Source: Deinococcus terrestris (GTDB lineage Bacteria; Deinococcota; Deinococci; Deinococcales; Deinococcaceae). From it: a DNA stretch of 64,000 nt. Every line of letters starts with the position of its first letter. Within the stretch, counting starts at the first letter, position 1. The notes under the pieces are model-generated. The model was not told the origin of the DNA, searched no databases, and saw only the letters and a program-made list of their open reading frames with translations. Shown piece by piece: positions 31,793 through 43,815 of this stretch. The stretch covers positions 805,001 to 869,000 of the forward strand of contig NZ_WBSL01000001.1 in the NCBI RefSeq assembly GCF_009377345.1. Reading direction: 5' to 3'. Position numbers and translations under genes: made by a program.

Positions 31793-33142
31793 TCAGGACA
31801 CCAGCCGCACGTCGTCGTGGTGGTCGGCCTCGATCATCTCCACGAAGGCGGCCACGTACTGCGGGTCGAGTTGCCGTCCGGCCTGGGCGCGGAGTTCCTG
31901 CAGGGCCTGGGGCCGGGACCACGCCGCCTTGTAGGGCCGCGCACTCGTGAGGGCGTCGTACACGTCGACGACGGCAAAGAGGCGGGCCGTCTCCGGGATG
32001 TCGTGGCCGCGCAGCCGGGCGGGGTAGCCGCTGCCGTCCCAGCGCTCGTGGTGATGCCGCACGAGGTCGAGGGTTTCGGCGGGCAGGAAGTGCAGGTCTT
32101 GCAGGAGGTTGTACCCGATCACGCTGTGCGACTCGATGATGCGGCGCTCCTCGGTGTCCAGGGGACCGCGCTTGTGCAGCACCCGGTCGGGAATCGCCAG
32201 CTTGCCCAGGTCGTGCAGGTAGGCGCCGCGCCGCAGGGCCGCGATCCGCTCCTCGTCCCAGCCCAGCGAGCGGGCGAGGCGCACGCTGGCCCCCACCACG
32301 CGGGTGGTGTGGCCGCCCGTCTCGTCGTCGCGCCGCTCCAGGGCCGCTCCCAGCGAGCGCAGGGTGAGGTCGTTGGCGGCCCGGAGTTCGCAGATCGCCT
32401 CCCACTGCCCGAGTTGCGAGCCGATCAGGCAGGCGCACGATTCCAGCATTCCGCGTTCGGCGGCGCTGAAGGGAGCGCCGGGGCGGCTGAACACCAGCAG
32501 ACCCAGGTCATGCCCCCCACCCGTCACCGGAACCGACAGATAGTGACCCCGCACCTCGGACGGTAACAGGGCGAGCACCTCTTCCGCGAGGGCATGGTCG
32601 GCCTGCACGCTGTGGCTGTCGCCCACCTGATAGATCGGGCGGTGCAGCTGCTCGACAAAGGCCCCCCGCGCCCCCAGGACCTGCGGGGTGCCGCGCACGT
32701 AGCCCACGTAGGCGAGGTTCGGGGCGAGGCCCAGGTCCGCCAGCATCGAGACGCCCGCCCGAACGATGTCCTCGGCGCGGTTCGCTTCGACCAGGCGGCC
32801 GCTGCCCTCCTGAAACGCCGCCGTCACCCGCCGCAGGGCCGCGACCTCGGCGGCCAGGGCGCTGTCGCGCAGCCCCAGGGCGCCCAACCCGGCCACCAGC
32901 AGCAGGGCGCCCAGCAGTCCCGGCACCCCCAGGCCCTCTCCCCAGGCCGCCGAGAACAGGAAGGCCATCACATATCCCACCAGGGGAACCCAGCGCACCA
33001 GGCCACCCAGCCCCCACGTCAGGGCGGAGAGGGCGACGGTGAGTCCAGCAAGCAGGCCAACCTGTTCTGCGGATACGGCCCAGAACACTCCGGCCCCTCC
33101 CGCCATCAGTCCAAGTGGCGTTATCCAGCGCGGCACCATCAC
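31793..33142 (-). CDS. HD-GYP domain phosphodiesterase with membrane anchor and GAF-like domain
   Basis: 449 residues. About 1-95 contains several hydrophobic segments (membrane anchor); a GAF-like sensory region follows at about 110-260; the C-terminal HD-GYP domain has HTTRVVGASV, YLHDLGKLAIPD and HHERWDGSGYPARLRG. The motif HD plus GYP is complete, so it should cleave cyclic di-GMP to pGpG or GMP. It could start at GTG 33142 or ATG 33139; the TACACT box 6 nt before 33142 favours the GTG. An AT-rich region with an inverted repeat lies upstream. Confidence 0.88.
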   Translation of the reverse strand: MMVPRWITPLGLMAGGAGVFWAVSAEQVGLLAGLTVALSALTWGLGGLVRWVPLVGYVMAFLFSAAWGEGLGVPGLLGALLLVAGLGALGLRDSALAAEVAALRRVTAAFQEGSGRLVEANRAEDIVRAGVSMLADLGLAPNLAYVGYVRGTPQVLGARGAFVEQLHRPIYQVGDSHSVQADHALAEEVLALLPSEVRGHYLSVPVTGGGHDLGLLVFSRPGAPFSAAERGMLESCACLIGSQLGQWEAICELRAANDLTLRSLGAALERRDDETGGHTTRVVGASVRLARSLGWDEERIAALRRGAYLHDLGKLAIPDRVLHKRGPLDTEERRIIESHSVIGYNLLQDLHFLPAETLDLVRHHHERWDGSGYPARLRGHDIPETARLFAVVDVYDALTSARPYKAAWSRPQALQELRAQAGRQLDPQYVAAFVEMIEADHHDDVRLVS

Positions 33143-33148
33143 GCGTGC

Positions 33149-33154
33149 AGTGTA
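33149..33154 (-). promoter_or_regulatory. -10 box (TACACT) for the HD-GYP gene
   Basis: TANNNT hexamer 6 nt before GTG 33142, leaderless-type. Confidence 0.5.
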
Positions 33155-33157
33155 AAG

Positions 33158-33214
33158 CTTATCTGAACAAGTATTTAGACTCGGATTTGTTTTGTTAGAT
33201 TTCCGTCAGATAAG
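33158..33214. repeat. Inverted repeat in an AT-rich island
   Basis: Perfect 9-bp arms CTTATCTGA (33158-33166) and TCAGATAAG (33206-33214), 39 nt apart, in a stretch much richer in A/T than its surroundings, immediately upstream of the HD-GYP promoter. May be a regulator site or upstream promoter element. Confidence 0.5.
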
Positions 33215-33314
33215 AAGAGCGGGCCGGTTCTGTTGAAACCCCGGAGAGAGGGCGAAAAGTGGGCGTGGGGGTCGGGGAGATACCCCCAACCCCCCCCATC
33301 AGCCTCTGTCCCAC

Positions 33315-33677
33315 TCAGGCTGGTTGCAAGTCCACCGGACGGTTGTGCGCGTCCACGATGACCACGCGGGGGTCGAGGGTCCGGGCCTCTTCCTCGGTAA
33401 AGTTGCCGTAGGCCGCGATAATCACGAGGTCGCCGGGCTGCACGAGGTGCGCAGCGGCCCCGTTGATGCCGATCACGCCGCTGCCCCGCGGCCCGCTCAG
33501 GGCGTAGGTGCTCAGGCGGTTGCCGTTGGTGACGTTGTAGATATCCACCCGCTCGTTGGGCAGGATGTCGGCCGCATCGAGCAGGTCCTGATCGATGGTC
33601 ACGCTCCCGACGTAGTCAAGGTCCGCCTGCGTGACGGTCGCGCGGTGAATCTTGGCCCTGAACATGATGCGTTCCAC
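33315..33677 (-). CDS. panD: Aspartate 1-decarboxylase precursor
   Basis: 120 residues from [23 protein letters not shown] contains the Gly-Ser self-cleavage site (YVGS) that yields the pyruvoyl group, with [11 protein letters not shown] and [14 protein letters not shown] as further family marks. Makes beta-alanine from aspartate for pantothenate and CoA. No PanZ-like partner seen. TACAAT 8 nt before the GTG is the best -10 box in the window. Confidence 0.96.
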   Translation of the reverse strand: MERIMFRAKIHRATVTQADLDYVGSVTIDQDLLDAADILPNERVDIYNVTNGNRLSTYALSGPRGSGVIGINGAAAHLVQPGDLVIIAAYGNFTEEEARTLDPRVVIVDAHNRPVDLQPA

Positions 33678-33685
33678 AGCCCGGC

Positions 33686-33691
33686 ATTGTA
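33686..33691 (-). promoter_or_regulatory. -10 box (TACAAT) for panD
   Basis: Five of six matches to TATAAT, 8 nt before the GTG at 33677. Confidence 0.55.
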
Positions 33692-33744
33692 CGGGGTGGA
33701 GGCGGCCGGGGACGTGAGGGGGGTCTTGATGTCGGGGAAGCCTT

Positions 33745-35292
33745 CTACTCCGGCAGCGTGCCGTCCACGAACACCGTCTTTTGATCGGTGTAATGCACCT
33801 GCCCCGCCGGAGCCCCCCTGGGCCGCCACACGTGCTTGATGCGGGTGTAGTCCACCGGCACGTTGGAACTGCCCCGCGCCTTGGAGTGAGCCGCCGCCAG
33901 CCGCGCCGCGTACAGGATGTCGGGGAGGTCGAGGTCGCGCCCCCCCGAGCGCACCAGGACGTGGCTGCCGGGGTAGCCCTGCGCGTGGAACCAGTGGTCC
34001 AGGCTGCGCCCCAGGCGGTGCGTCAGCGTGGCGTTTTCCTTGTTGTTGCGCCCGACGAGCACCTCGAAGCCGCCCGGCGTGGTGAAGCGCATGCCGTAGG
34101 GACTCTTCTCCGGGCGCTCCTGCTGGAGGGTGGCCGAGAGGGCCTCCAGTTCCTCCAGGCTGGCCGTGTCGAGCTGCGCGAGGCGGGCGCGGGCTTCCTC
34201 CAGCTCGGCCCGCAGACCCGGTTCGCGCTCGGCCAGCCGCTCGTAGACCTCCTCGCGGCGGCGGGCGCGGGCATACCGCTTCTCGGCGTTTTGCACCGCG
34301 CCCAGGCTGGGGTCGAGGGCCACCGGAACCTCCCCGCTGCCGTCGAAGGCAGGCAGCAGGGCGGAGGCCGCACCGGGTTCCACCGTGTGGGCGTAGGCCA
34401 TCAGCAGGTCGGCCTCGGCGCGGTCCTGCGCGGCGGCGTCCAGCCCGGCCTCGGCGCGGGACACGTCCGCGAGCTGGTTGTCCAACAGGGTCACCCGCTT
34501 GTCCAGCGGTTCGCGCAGGGCCTTCTGCAGGGCAGCGGCCTTTTCGGCGCGGGCGGCCTCGCGGGCACCCTCCTGCATCACGCCCTCGGAGACGCTGGGA
34601 TCGGCGACCAGGGACTGCACGGCAGCCAGCACCTGCGGCCAGCGGTCGCCGGGAACCTCACCGGGGGGCAGCCCCGCTCGGCGCCCGAGTTCGGCGCCCA
34701 GCAGCGGCCCCAGCCCGTCGAGGCGCTCGCGCCAGCGCCCGATGGGAAGGGTGGCGAGCGAGCGGGCCTCCTCGGCCGTCAGCGTGCGGGGGTCGAGCTT
34801 GTCGTAGGGGGGCGGCGGGGTGTACTCGCCCCCCGAGCGCACCGTGCGGAAGCGGTTGCGGCTCCCGGTGATCTCGCGGGCGGCGATCAGGATGCGCCCC
34901 GAAAAGCCCTCGCCAGGCTCCAGCACCAGCACGTTGGCGTTGCGCCCGGTCACCTCGAACACCAGCCGGGTGGGAGGCTGGGGCACGAAGCCGTCCTCCC
35001 CCGCGAAATGCAGCGCGAACACCCGGTCGAGCTTGAGCTGCTCGGCCGCCGTCAGGTCGCCGCGCACCCGCGCCGCGAGGTAACGCTGAAAGCCGTTGTG
35101 CGGCTCGCCGCGCAGCCGCTCGCGCGACAGGAACACGACGGGCTGCGGCGGGCGGTAGCTGAGCACCAGATTCCCCACGCCGTCGAGCAGCAGCGCCGCC
35201 GTCGTCTCGTCGGGAAAGGCCCAGCCCAGCGTGCGGGCGGGCAGGTGCGGGGCGAGGTCCCCCAGCACCCGCGCGAGCATCAGCCCTTCCAT
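33745..35292 (-). CDS. NFACT/RqcH-like protein (NEMF family)
   Basis: 515 residues. An N-terminal NFACT-N domain ([20 protein letters not shown]), a central coiled coil around 340-410, and the C-terminal NFACT-R part [20 protein letters not shown] with [15 protein letters not shown]. The family binds stalled 50S-peptidyl-tRNA complexes and adds C-terminal alanines in ribosome quality control, although older annotations say fibronectin-binding. Two starts are possible: ATG 35292 or ATG 35280; the second overlaps the stop of a short upstream ORF (TGATG) and has AAGGG upstream. Confidence 0.85.
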   Translation of the reverse strand: MEGLMLARVLGDLAPHLPARTLGWAFPDETTAALLLDGVGNLVLSYRPPQPVVFLSRERLRGEPHNGFQRYLAARVRGDLTAAEQLKLDRVFALHFAGEDGFVPQPPTRLVFEVTGRNANVLVLEPGEGFSGRILIAAREITGSRNRFRTVRSGGEYTPPPPYDKLDPRTLTAEEARSLATLPIGRWRERLDGLGPLLGAELGRRAGLPPGEVPGDRWPQVLAAVQSLVADPSVSEGVMQEGAREAARAEKAAALQKALREPLDKRVTLLDNQLADVSRAEAGLDAAAQDRAEADLLMAYAHTVEPGAASALLPAFDGSGEVPVALDPSLGAVQNAEKRYARARRREEVYERLAEREPGLRAELEEARARLAQLDTASLEELEALSATLQQERPEKSPYGMRFTTPGGFEVLVGRNNKENATLTHRLGRSLDHWFHAQGYPGSHVLVRSGGRDLDLPDILYAARLAAAHSKARGSSNVPVDYTRIKHVWRPRGAPAGQVHYTDQKTVFVDGTLPE

Positions 35293-35330
35293 GCGCGGGC
35301 CTCGGGGAGGGGGTGGAGGGAGCGGTTCAT
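35280..35330 (-). CDS. Leaderless 16-codon upstream ORF before the NFACT gene
   Basis: ATG at 35330 lies 6 nt after a TACGAT -10 box and encodes [16 protein letters not shown], ending in TGA at 35280-35282. The TGA shares its A with an ATG of the NFACT frame at 35280 (TGATG), a classic coupling arrangement, and the uORF overlaps the alternative NFACT ATG at 35292 in another frame. Whether it is translated is not known; it is what the promoter geometry predicts. Confidence 0.4.
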   Translation of the reverse strand: MNRSLHPLPEARAWKG

Positions 35331-35336
35331 CGCGGC

Positions 35337-35342
35337 ATCGTA
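35337..35342 (-). promoter_or_regulatory. -10 box (TACGAT) upstream of the NFACT uORF
   Basis: TANNNT hexamer 6 nt before ATG 35330 and 44 nt before ATG 35292. If used, transcription starts at or near the uORF AUG. Confidence 0.45.
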
Positions 35343-35381
35343 GCGGGTCGGGAGCGCTCAGGCCGCCGAAGAGGCTGCAAA

Positions 35382-35428
35382 GGCAGCGGGGCAGGTCCCC
35401 GAAGGAGACCCACCCCTGCCCCGCTGCC
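35382..35428 (-). terminator. Terminator of the bamA-like gene
   Basis: Perfect 14-bp stem GGCAGCGGGGCAGG/CCTGCCCCGCTGCC (35382-35395 and 35415-35428), 19-nt loop, followed on the minus strand by a short TTT, 8 nt past the stop. Confidence 0.7.
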
Positions 35429-35436
35429 CCCGCGGC

Positions 35437-37977
<2,541 letters not shown>

Positions 37978-38240
37978 GGGTCTCCTAGTCTGGCACAGCG
38001 TGCCCCGGCACCGCCGCGCAGGCCTTTGCTGCTGGGCGTTCTGGCCGGGGAAGCTGGTGGCTGCCCTACCCTTTCCGCTGCGAGGCTGAGAAGGATGAAG
38101 GGGACTTGACGGCGCCTCCACGTCCGGCTCCCGAAGCGGGGACTTGAGCTGGGCGGCGGAAGCGGCCAGAATGCCCGGCGTGACCCACCCACCCAGGGGC
38201 CGACCATGAGGTGCCGCTTAAGGCCCTCCGGGAAAAGGCC

Positions 38241-38885
38241 ATGACCGTTCCGGCGGTGCTGGCCGCCATTCGCGCGGCCGAAGCCGAGGCTGGGCGCGAG
38301 CCGGGCAGCGTCCGGCTGGTGGCCGTGACCAAGGGACAGGGCCTGGACGCCATTGAGCGCGCCGTGCTGCCCCACGCGGCCCTGCAACCCGGCGGCCTCC
38401 CGCTGGGCGAGGGCCGCGCCCAGGAGCTGCGCGACAAGGCGGCCCTGCGCCCTGACCTGGAGTGGCATTTCATCGGGCCACTGCAACTCAACAAGGTCAA
38501 GTACATGCGCCCGGTCACCCTGATTCACGCGCTGGAGGAAGCGCGGCAGGCCGAGGCCCTCGCCGACGCCGCGAGCAAGTGGGGCCGCGCCCCCGCCGTG
38601 CTGCTTCAGGTCCACAATGGGGAGGCGCAGAAACACGGCGTTGCCCCGGACGACCTGCGCCGGGTCCACGCCGAGGTCGCGGCCACCGGCCTCACGGTGC
38701 GCGGCCTGATGGTGATGGCGCCGGACGGTGACCCAGAAGCCGCCCGGCGCGTCTTTACCGACACGGCGCGGCGGGCGCACGACCTCGGCCTTCCGGAACT
38801 CAGCATGGGCATGAGCGGCGACTACGACCTCGCCATTCACGCGGGCGCGACCCTGGTGCGCGTCGGAAGGAGCCTTTTTCTATGA
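38241..38885 (+). CDS. yggS: YggS-type PLP homeostasis protein
   Basis: 214 residues from ATG 38241. [10 protein letters not shown] carries the PLP-binding Lys, followed by [35 protein letters not shown] and [23 protein letters not shown], the standard family signature. It keeps pyridoxal phosphate and amino acid pools balanced without known enzymatic activity. Commonly encoded beside divIVA in Gram-positive bacteria, as here. GTG 38211 is an alternative in-frame start. Overlaps divIVA by 4 nt. Confidence 0.93.
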   Translation: MTVPAVLAAIRAAEAEAGREPGSVRLVAVTKGQGLDAIERAVLPHAALQPGGLPLGEGRAQELRDKAALRPDLEWHFIGPLQLNKVKYMRPVTLIHALEEARQAEALADAASKWGRAPAVLLQVHNGEAQKHGVAPDDLRRVHAEVAATGLTVRGLMVMAPDGDPEAARRVFTDTARRAHDLGLPELSMGMSGDYDLAIHAGATLVRVGRSLFL

Positions 38886-39703
38886 CGACCTCACCCCTGA
38901 CCGAACAGACCCCGACCCCCACCGAAGCCCCCCGCCTCAGCGACGCGCTGCTGCCGCACTCGCCCGAGACCCTGAGTCCCCTGGACATCTCCCACCAAAC
39001 CTTCGGCCGCCGGACCTTCGGGTACGACCGGGGCGCGGTGCGCGGCTTTCTGGACCGGGTCGCGGGCCGCGTGGAGGCGCTGCTGCACGAGCGGCAGGCC
39101 CTGCGCGAGCGCCTGGGCAGCCTGGAGCGCGAGCTGGAGGAACGCCGCCAGTCCGAGGACGAGATTCGCCGGGCGGTGGTCGCCGCCGAGCGCATCGGGC
39201 ACGACCTGCGCGAGAACGCCGCGCGGCAGTGCGAGCTGATGCTCTCGCAGGCGCAGACCGAGTGCGACGCCCTGCGGCAGGCCGCCGAAACCCGCTCCGC
39301 CGAGCTGGAAGCGGCGCACGAGGTGCGGGTGGCCGAGCTGGAGGTCAGCTACCGCGACCGCATGGCCGAACTGGAGCGCCAGCACCATGACCTCACCCTG
39401 GAACGCGACCGCGCCCACGCCGAGCGCACCACCTATCTGGACCGCGCCTACAGCGAGCGCCACGCCGATCTTAGCGCCCGCCTGAGTGCCGTCCGCACCG
39501 AGTACGCGCAGTTCGTGAGCCAGTACCGCGCCCTCATGCAGTCCTTCTCCGAACTCAGTGCCCGGCACCTTCCCGCCGCCGATGACAGCCTCCCGGCGAC
39601 CGCGCCCGTGACCGTCATTCACGAAACCGCCACCGTGGACGCGGAAGACTCCCGGCCCGGCGAGGGAAACCGCCCGCCGCTGGTCGAGCAGAACTTCGCG
39701 TGA
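38882..39703 (+). CDS. divIVA: DivIVA-domain septal/polar protein
   Basis: 273 residues. [20 protein letters not shown] at about 36-60 followed by [16 protein letters not shown] is the N-terminal DivIVA domain that binds curved membrane; the rest to about 220 is Glu/Arg/Ala-rich heptad coiled coil, then an unstructured acidic tail. DivIVA recruits division and segregation proteins at septa in Gram-positive bacteria and Deinococcus. ATGA overlap with yggS shows cotranscription. The N-terminal 35 residues before the domain are longer than usual. Confidence 0.92.
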   Translation: MTTSPLTEQTPTPTEAPRLSDALLPHSPETLSPLDISHQTFGRRTFGYDRGAVRGFLDRVAGRVEALLHERQALRERLGSLERELEERRQSEDEIRRAVVAAERIGHDLRENAARQCELMLSQAQTECDALRQAAETRSAELEAAHEVRVAELEVSYRDRMAELERQHHDLTLERDRAHAERTTYLDRAYSERHADLSARLSAVRTEYAQFVSQYRALMQSFSELSARHLPAADDSLPATAPVTVIHETATVDAEDSRPGEGNRPPLVEQNFA

Positions 39704-39719
39704 GGGTGGGGCCTCGGCG

Positions 39720-39725
39720 TAGCCT
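39720..39725 (+). promoter_or_regulatory. -10 box (TAGCCT) for the P450 gene
   Basis: TANNNT hexamer 6 nt before ATG 39732. Confidence 0.45.
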
Positions 39726-39731
39726 GGGGGC

Positions 39732-40994
39732 ATGTCCCAGCCGCCCGCCGAGGCCCTCCCCGAAGTCACGCTGCCGCTGACCGACCCCGACTTTGTGCGC
39801 GACCCCTATCCCTGGCTCTCGGAGGTGCGGGCGGCGACTCCGGCCTTCTATGACCCGGCGCTGGGGCGGGTCTTTCTGACCCGGCACGCCGAGATCGCCG
39901 CCACCCTGCGCGACCGCCGCTTCGGGCGCTCGGTGCTGCACCGCTACTCGCGCGACGAGCTGGGCTGGCCGCCGCCCGACCCCGCGCAGGCGACCTTCGA
40001 CGCCTTCAACACCAACCACCTGCTGGACTCCGAGCCGCCCAAGCACACCCGGCTGCGCTCGCTGGTGGGGCTGGCCTTCACGCCTCGGCGGGTGGAGGCG
40101 CTGGGGCCACGCATCGAGGCGTTGCTCTCCCGGCAACTGGCGACCCTGAGCGGGGCGGGCGGCTTTGACCTCGTGTCGGCCTACGCCGAGCCGCTGCCCG
40201 TAACGGTCATTGCCGAGCTGTTGGGCGTGCCGGAGTCCGAGCGGCATCAGCTTCGGCCCTGGTCGGCGGCCATCGTGCGGCTGTACGAGCCGACCTACAC
40301 GCGGGCCGATCAGGAAGAAGCCGAGCGGGCGGTGCGCGACTTCGGGGCGCTGCTGCGCGAGCTGGCGCGGGTGCGGCGGGGGGAGCCGCAGGACGACCTC
40401 ATCACCGCGCTCGTGCAGGCCGAGCAGGAGGGCGACCGCCTGACCGAGCAGGAACTCATTAACACCTGCATCCTGCTGCTGAACGCCGGGCACGAGGCCA
40501 GCGTGAACGGGCTGTCGGCGGGCGTGCTCGCGTTGATGCGGCACCGGGAACAGTGGGAGACGCTGGTGGCCGCTGTCAGGCGGGAAGACAGCCTCCCCCT
40601 CTTCCGCATGGCGGTGGAGGAGCTGCTGCGGTATGACACGCCGCTGCCCCTCTTCGAGCGGTACGCGCTGGAGGAGTTGGAGGTCTGCGGCGCGGCCCTG
40701 CGCCCCGGCGAGAAGGTGGGGCTGCTGTACGCGAGCGGCAACCGCGACGGGCGGCGCTTTGAGCGTCCCGACACCCTGGACCTGACGCGCGACCCCAACC
40801 CGCACCTCACCTTCGGGCTGGGGCTGCACTACTGCCTGGGAGCACCGCTGGCGCGGCTGGAACTGGCCCTGAGCCTGCGGGCGCTGGTGCGGGCGTATCC
40901 GGGGCTGCGGCTGGCGAGTCCCGGCGCCGAACCCGAATACGTGGGCGGCTTCGTGATTCGCGGGCTGGCGCGGCTGGACGTGGTGGCGGGATGA
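39732..40994 (+). CDS. Cytochrome P450
   Basis: 420 residues, soluble bacterial type (no membrane anchor). I-helix LLNAGHEASVNGL, K-helix EELLRYDTPLP (ExxR) and the heme-thiolate loop HLTFGLGLHYCLGAPLARLE are complete. In the I helix the usual A-G-x-D/E-T is A-G-H-E-A, so the conserved Thr is replaced by Ala, which occurs in some peroxygenase-like or oxidase P450s. Substrate unknown; no ferredoxin partner nearby. Overlaps the channel gene by 4 nt. Confidence 0.92.
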   Translation: MSQPPAEALPEVTLPLTDPDFVRDPYPWLSEVRAATPAFYDPALGRVFLTRHAEIAATLRDRRFGRSVLHRYSRDELGWPPPDPAQATFDAFNTNHLLDSEPPKHTRLRSLVGLAFTPRRVEALGPRIEALLSRQLATLSGAGGFDLVSAYAEPLPVTVIAELLGVPESERHQLRPWSAAIVRLYEPTYTRADQEEAERAVRDFGALLRELARVRRGEPQDDLITALVQAEQEGDRLTEQELINTCILLLNAGHEASVNGLSAGVLALMRHREQWETLVAAVRREDSLPLFRMAVEELLRYDTPLPLFERYALEELEVCGAALRPGEKVGLLYASGNRDGRRFERPDTLDLTRDPNPHLTFGLGLHYCLGAPLARLELALSLRALVRAYPGLRLASPGAEPEYVGGFVIRGLARLDVVAG

Positions 40995-41833
40995 CCCGGC
41001 CCCCCGGCGACCGCCGCGCCGGGTGGCGGGTCGCGCTCGGCAACGTCGTCTTCAACAACGACACTCCGGCGGGGCGGGCCTTTGATCTGGTGCTGATCGT
41101 GCTGATCGTCACCAGCATCGGGGTGGTCATGCTCGACAGCGTGCGCCCCTTCCGGGCGGCGTATGGCCCCGCTCTCAAGCAGGTCGAGTGGGTCCTCACG
41201 CTGCTGTTCTCGCTGGAGTACCTGCTGCGGCTGGTCACGGCGCGGCATCCCTGGAATTACGCCCGCTCGTTTTTCGGGCTGGTGGACCTGCTCTCCATCC
41301 TGCCGGGGTACCTCGCGCTGTTCGTGCCCGGCGCCGAGACCCTGCTGATCGTGCGGGTGCTGCGGCTGCTGCGCATCTTCCGCATTCTCAAACTGGCCCG
41401 CTACCTCTCGGAGGCCAGCGTGCTCACCGAGGCGATCCGGGCGAGCGCCGCCAAGATCACGGTGTTTCTGGTGACGGTACTGACGCTGGTCACCATCATC
41501 GGGGCGCTGATGTACCTGATCGAGGGACCGGCGAACGGCTTTACCAGCATTCCCACCAGCATCTACTGGGCCATCGTCACGCTGACCACCGTGGGCTACG
41601 GCGACATCGCGCCCAAGACGCCGCTGGGCAAGGGGCTGGCCTCGCTCGCCATGATCCTGGGCTACGGGATTCTGGCGGTGCCGACCGGCATCGTGACCGT
41701 GAGCCTCGCCCGCGCCCAGGGAACGCAAGACCGGCGCCTGACCCCCCGCGTGTGCCCCCGCTGCGGCCTGGAGGGGCACGACCCCGATGCCCGGTTCTGC
41801 AAGCGGTGTGGGGAGGAGCTGCCTAGCGCCTGA
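40991..41833 (+). CDS. Voltage-gated potassium channel-type ion transporter with zinc ribbon
   Basis: 280 residues. Six membrane segments; S4 helix LIVRVLRLLRIFRILKLAR with regularly spaced arginines, and the pore AIVTLTTVGYGDIAP with the TVGYGD selectivity filter, so it is a voltage-sensing K+ channel subunit. The C-terminus carries a rubredoxin-like zinc ribbon, RVCPRCGLEGHDPDARFCKRCG (two CxxC pairs). Coupled to the P450 by ATGA. Its 3' end overlaps the convergent hypothetical gene by 11 nt. Confidence 0.88.
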   Translation: MTRPPGDRRAGWRVALGNVVFNNDTPAGRAFDLVLIVLIVTSIGVVMLDSVRPFRAAYGPALKQVEWVLTLLFSLEYLLRLVTARHPWNYARSFFGLVDLLSILPGYLALFVPGAETLLIVRVLRLLRIFRILKLARYLSEASVLTEAIRASAAKITVFLVTVLTLVTIIGALMYLIEGPANGFTSIPTSIYWAIVTLTTVGYGDIAPKTPLGKGLASLAMILGYGILAVPTGIVTVSLARAQGTQDRRLTPRVCPRCGLEGHDPDARFCKRCGEELPSA

Positions 41834-42494
41834 AGGGATGCCACCAGCCGGGCGCCAGCTCTCCCGCCTGCGCCTCGGCCTCCTCTGACCGACCCAGCGC
41901 GAGGAGGGCGAGGACGCGGGCGGGGCTGCGGGGGGCGGCGCGGTCCAAGGCTTTCCCGGCGGTGCGCTCCGCTTTCGGCCCGGCCCCCAAAGCCCGCTGC
42001 GCGTGGGCAAGAACGGCGAGGAGGTGCGCGTCGGCCTCCTGGCCGGTCAACTCGGCGATCTTCAGTCCCTCGGCGAGAGTCCGCAGGCTGAGGCGGGGGT
42101 CGGTAGGGAGGGACAGCTCTCCCAGCAGGGTTGCGGCGGCGGTCAGCGCCCCGGCGTCTCCCTCCTGCCGAGCAAGGAGGCGGGCGTGGGTGGCAAGGGC
42201 TTCGGCCTCCAGTTCCCCAGCTAACGATGCGGCGCGGGCACGCAGCAGGGCGGGGCGGGCGGTGTCAGGCAGGGGGGCGAGTTCACGCCGAGCCTCCTCC
42301 ACCTCGCCCAGACGCAGATGGGCCGCCGCGCGGGTCAACGGTTCATGGCCCCAGGCCAGCGCGAGTCGGGGCCGTCCATGCTGGAGCGCGAGGGCAGCGG
42401 CCCGTTCAGCGGAGGTTTCTGGGGACGATTTCAGGAGGCGCCGGGCCTCGGCCTCACCCTGGTTCAGTGCGGCGGCGAGGGAAGCGGCATCCAT
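41823..42494 (-). CDS. Alanine-rich TPR-like hypothetical protein
   Basis: 223 residues, strongly Ala/Leu/Glu-rich helical repeats (RPRLALAWGHEPLTRAAAHL, AAATLLGELSL) that look like degenerate tetratricopeptide repeats. No enzyme motif. A TATCCT box lies 8 nt before the ATG. The 3' end overlaps the channel gene by 11 nt. Confidence 0.6.
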   Translation of the reverse strand: MDAASLAAALNQGEAEARRLLKSSPETSAERAAALALQHGRPRLALAWGHEPLTRAAAHLRLGEVEEARRELAPLPDTARPALLRARAASLAGELEAEALATHARLLARQEGDAGALTAAATLLGELSLPTDPRLSLRTLAEGLKIAELTGQEADAHLLAVLAHAQRALGAGPKAERTAGKALDRAAPRSPARVLALLALGRSEEAEAQAGELAPGWWHPFRR

Positions 42495-42502
42495 ACCGGG
42501 CC

Positions 42503-42508
42503 AGGATA
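42503..42508 (-). promoter_or_regulatory. -10 box (TATCCT) for the Ala-rich protein
   Basis: TANNNT hexamer 8 nt before ATG 42494. Confidence 0.4.
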
Positions 42509-42539
42509 CGGCCCTCTGGGAGGTAGAGCAGCGAACGGC

Positions 42540-42743
42540 TCAGGCGCTCAGCGCCATATCCAGCCCCAGGAAACGCCACAGGGAACGTCGGGGCACGCGC
42601 AGGCCCTCGGGGTGCTCGACGGCACCGAGGCGGCCGTCGCGGATCCAGCGGCGGACGGTGCGTTCATGGGTGCCGGTGTAGTCGGCAACCTCGCGGACCT
42701 TCAGGAGCTTGGGCATCGTCTGGAACTGTTCGGCAAGCGTCAA
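42540..42743 (-). CDS. Small HTH DNA-binding protein (excisionase/MerR-like)
   Basis: 67 residues. LLKVREVADYTGTHERTVRRWIRDGRLGAV is a helix-turn-helix with the short wing typical of excisionase/AlpA-type proteins. The frame begins at a TTG (42743) with a good GGGAGG ribosome site 6 nt upstream; an internal ATG at 42716 is less well placed. Partner or target not known. Confidence 0.7.
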   Translation of the reverse strand: MTLAEQFQTMPKLLKVREVADYTGTHERTVRRWIRDGRLGAVEHPEGLRVPRRSLWRFLGLDMALSA

Positions 42744-42961
42744 GGCAAACCTCCCTAAAACACGCGGGGCCGCCCGCAGGCAGCCCCAAGACGTTCAAGT
42801 TGATGCGCGGCAAGCCGGGCGCCGGGCACTCCTCCACCGGGGAGGCGGGGCACAGGCACGGGCAGGACGCGCAGGCTGTTCAAGGTGCCCGGAGCGTACC
42901 ACGCCCCCTGTCAGCGTGCGGTCAATTGTGAAGACGACCTCAGGCCCCGCCCTCACCGCGC

Positions 42962-42967
42962 TACGCT
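42962..42967 (+). promoter_or_regulatory. -10 box (TACGCT) for the DUF554 gene
   Basis: TANNNT hexamer 8 nt before ATG 42976. Confidence 0.45.
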
Positions 42968-42975
42968 GCACGCCG

Positions 42976-43746
<771 letters not shown>

Positions 43747-43782
43747 GCGGCATCACCCCCTCGCTGGAGGGATCAGGAGAAG

Positions 43783-43804
43783 CCCGCTCCGGACAGAGAG
43801 CGGG
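43783..43804. terminator. Hairpin between convergent DUF554 and SdpI-like genes
   Basis: Stem CCCGCTC/GAGCGGG with an 8-nt loop, 12 nt before the SdpI-like stop. No T run, so its use as a terminator is uncertain. Confidence 0.4.
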
Positions 43805-43815
43805 GGGAAGGGGCA

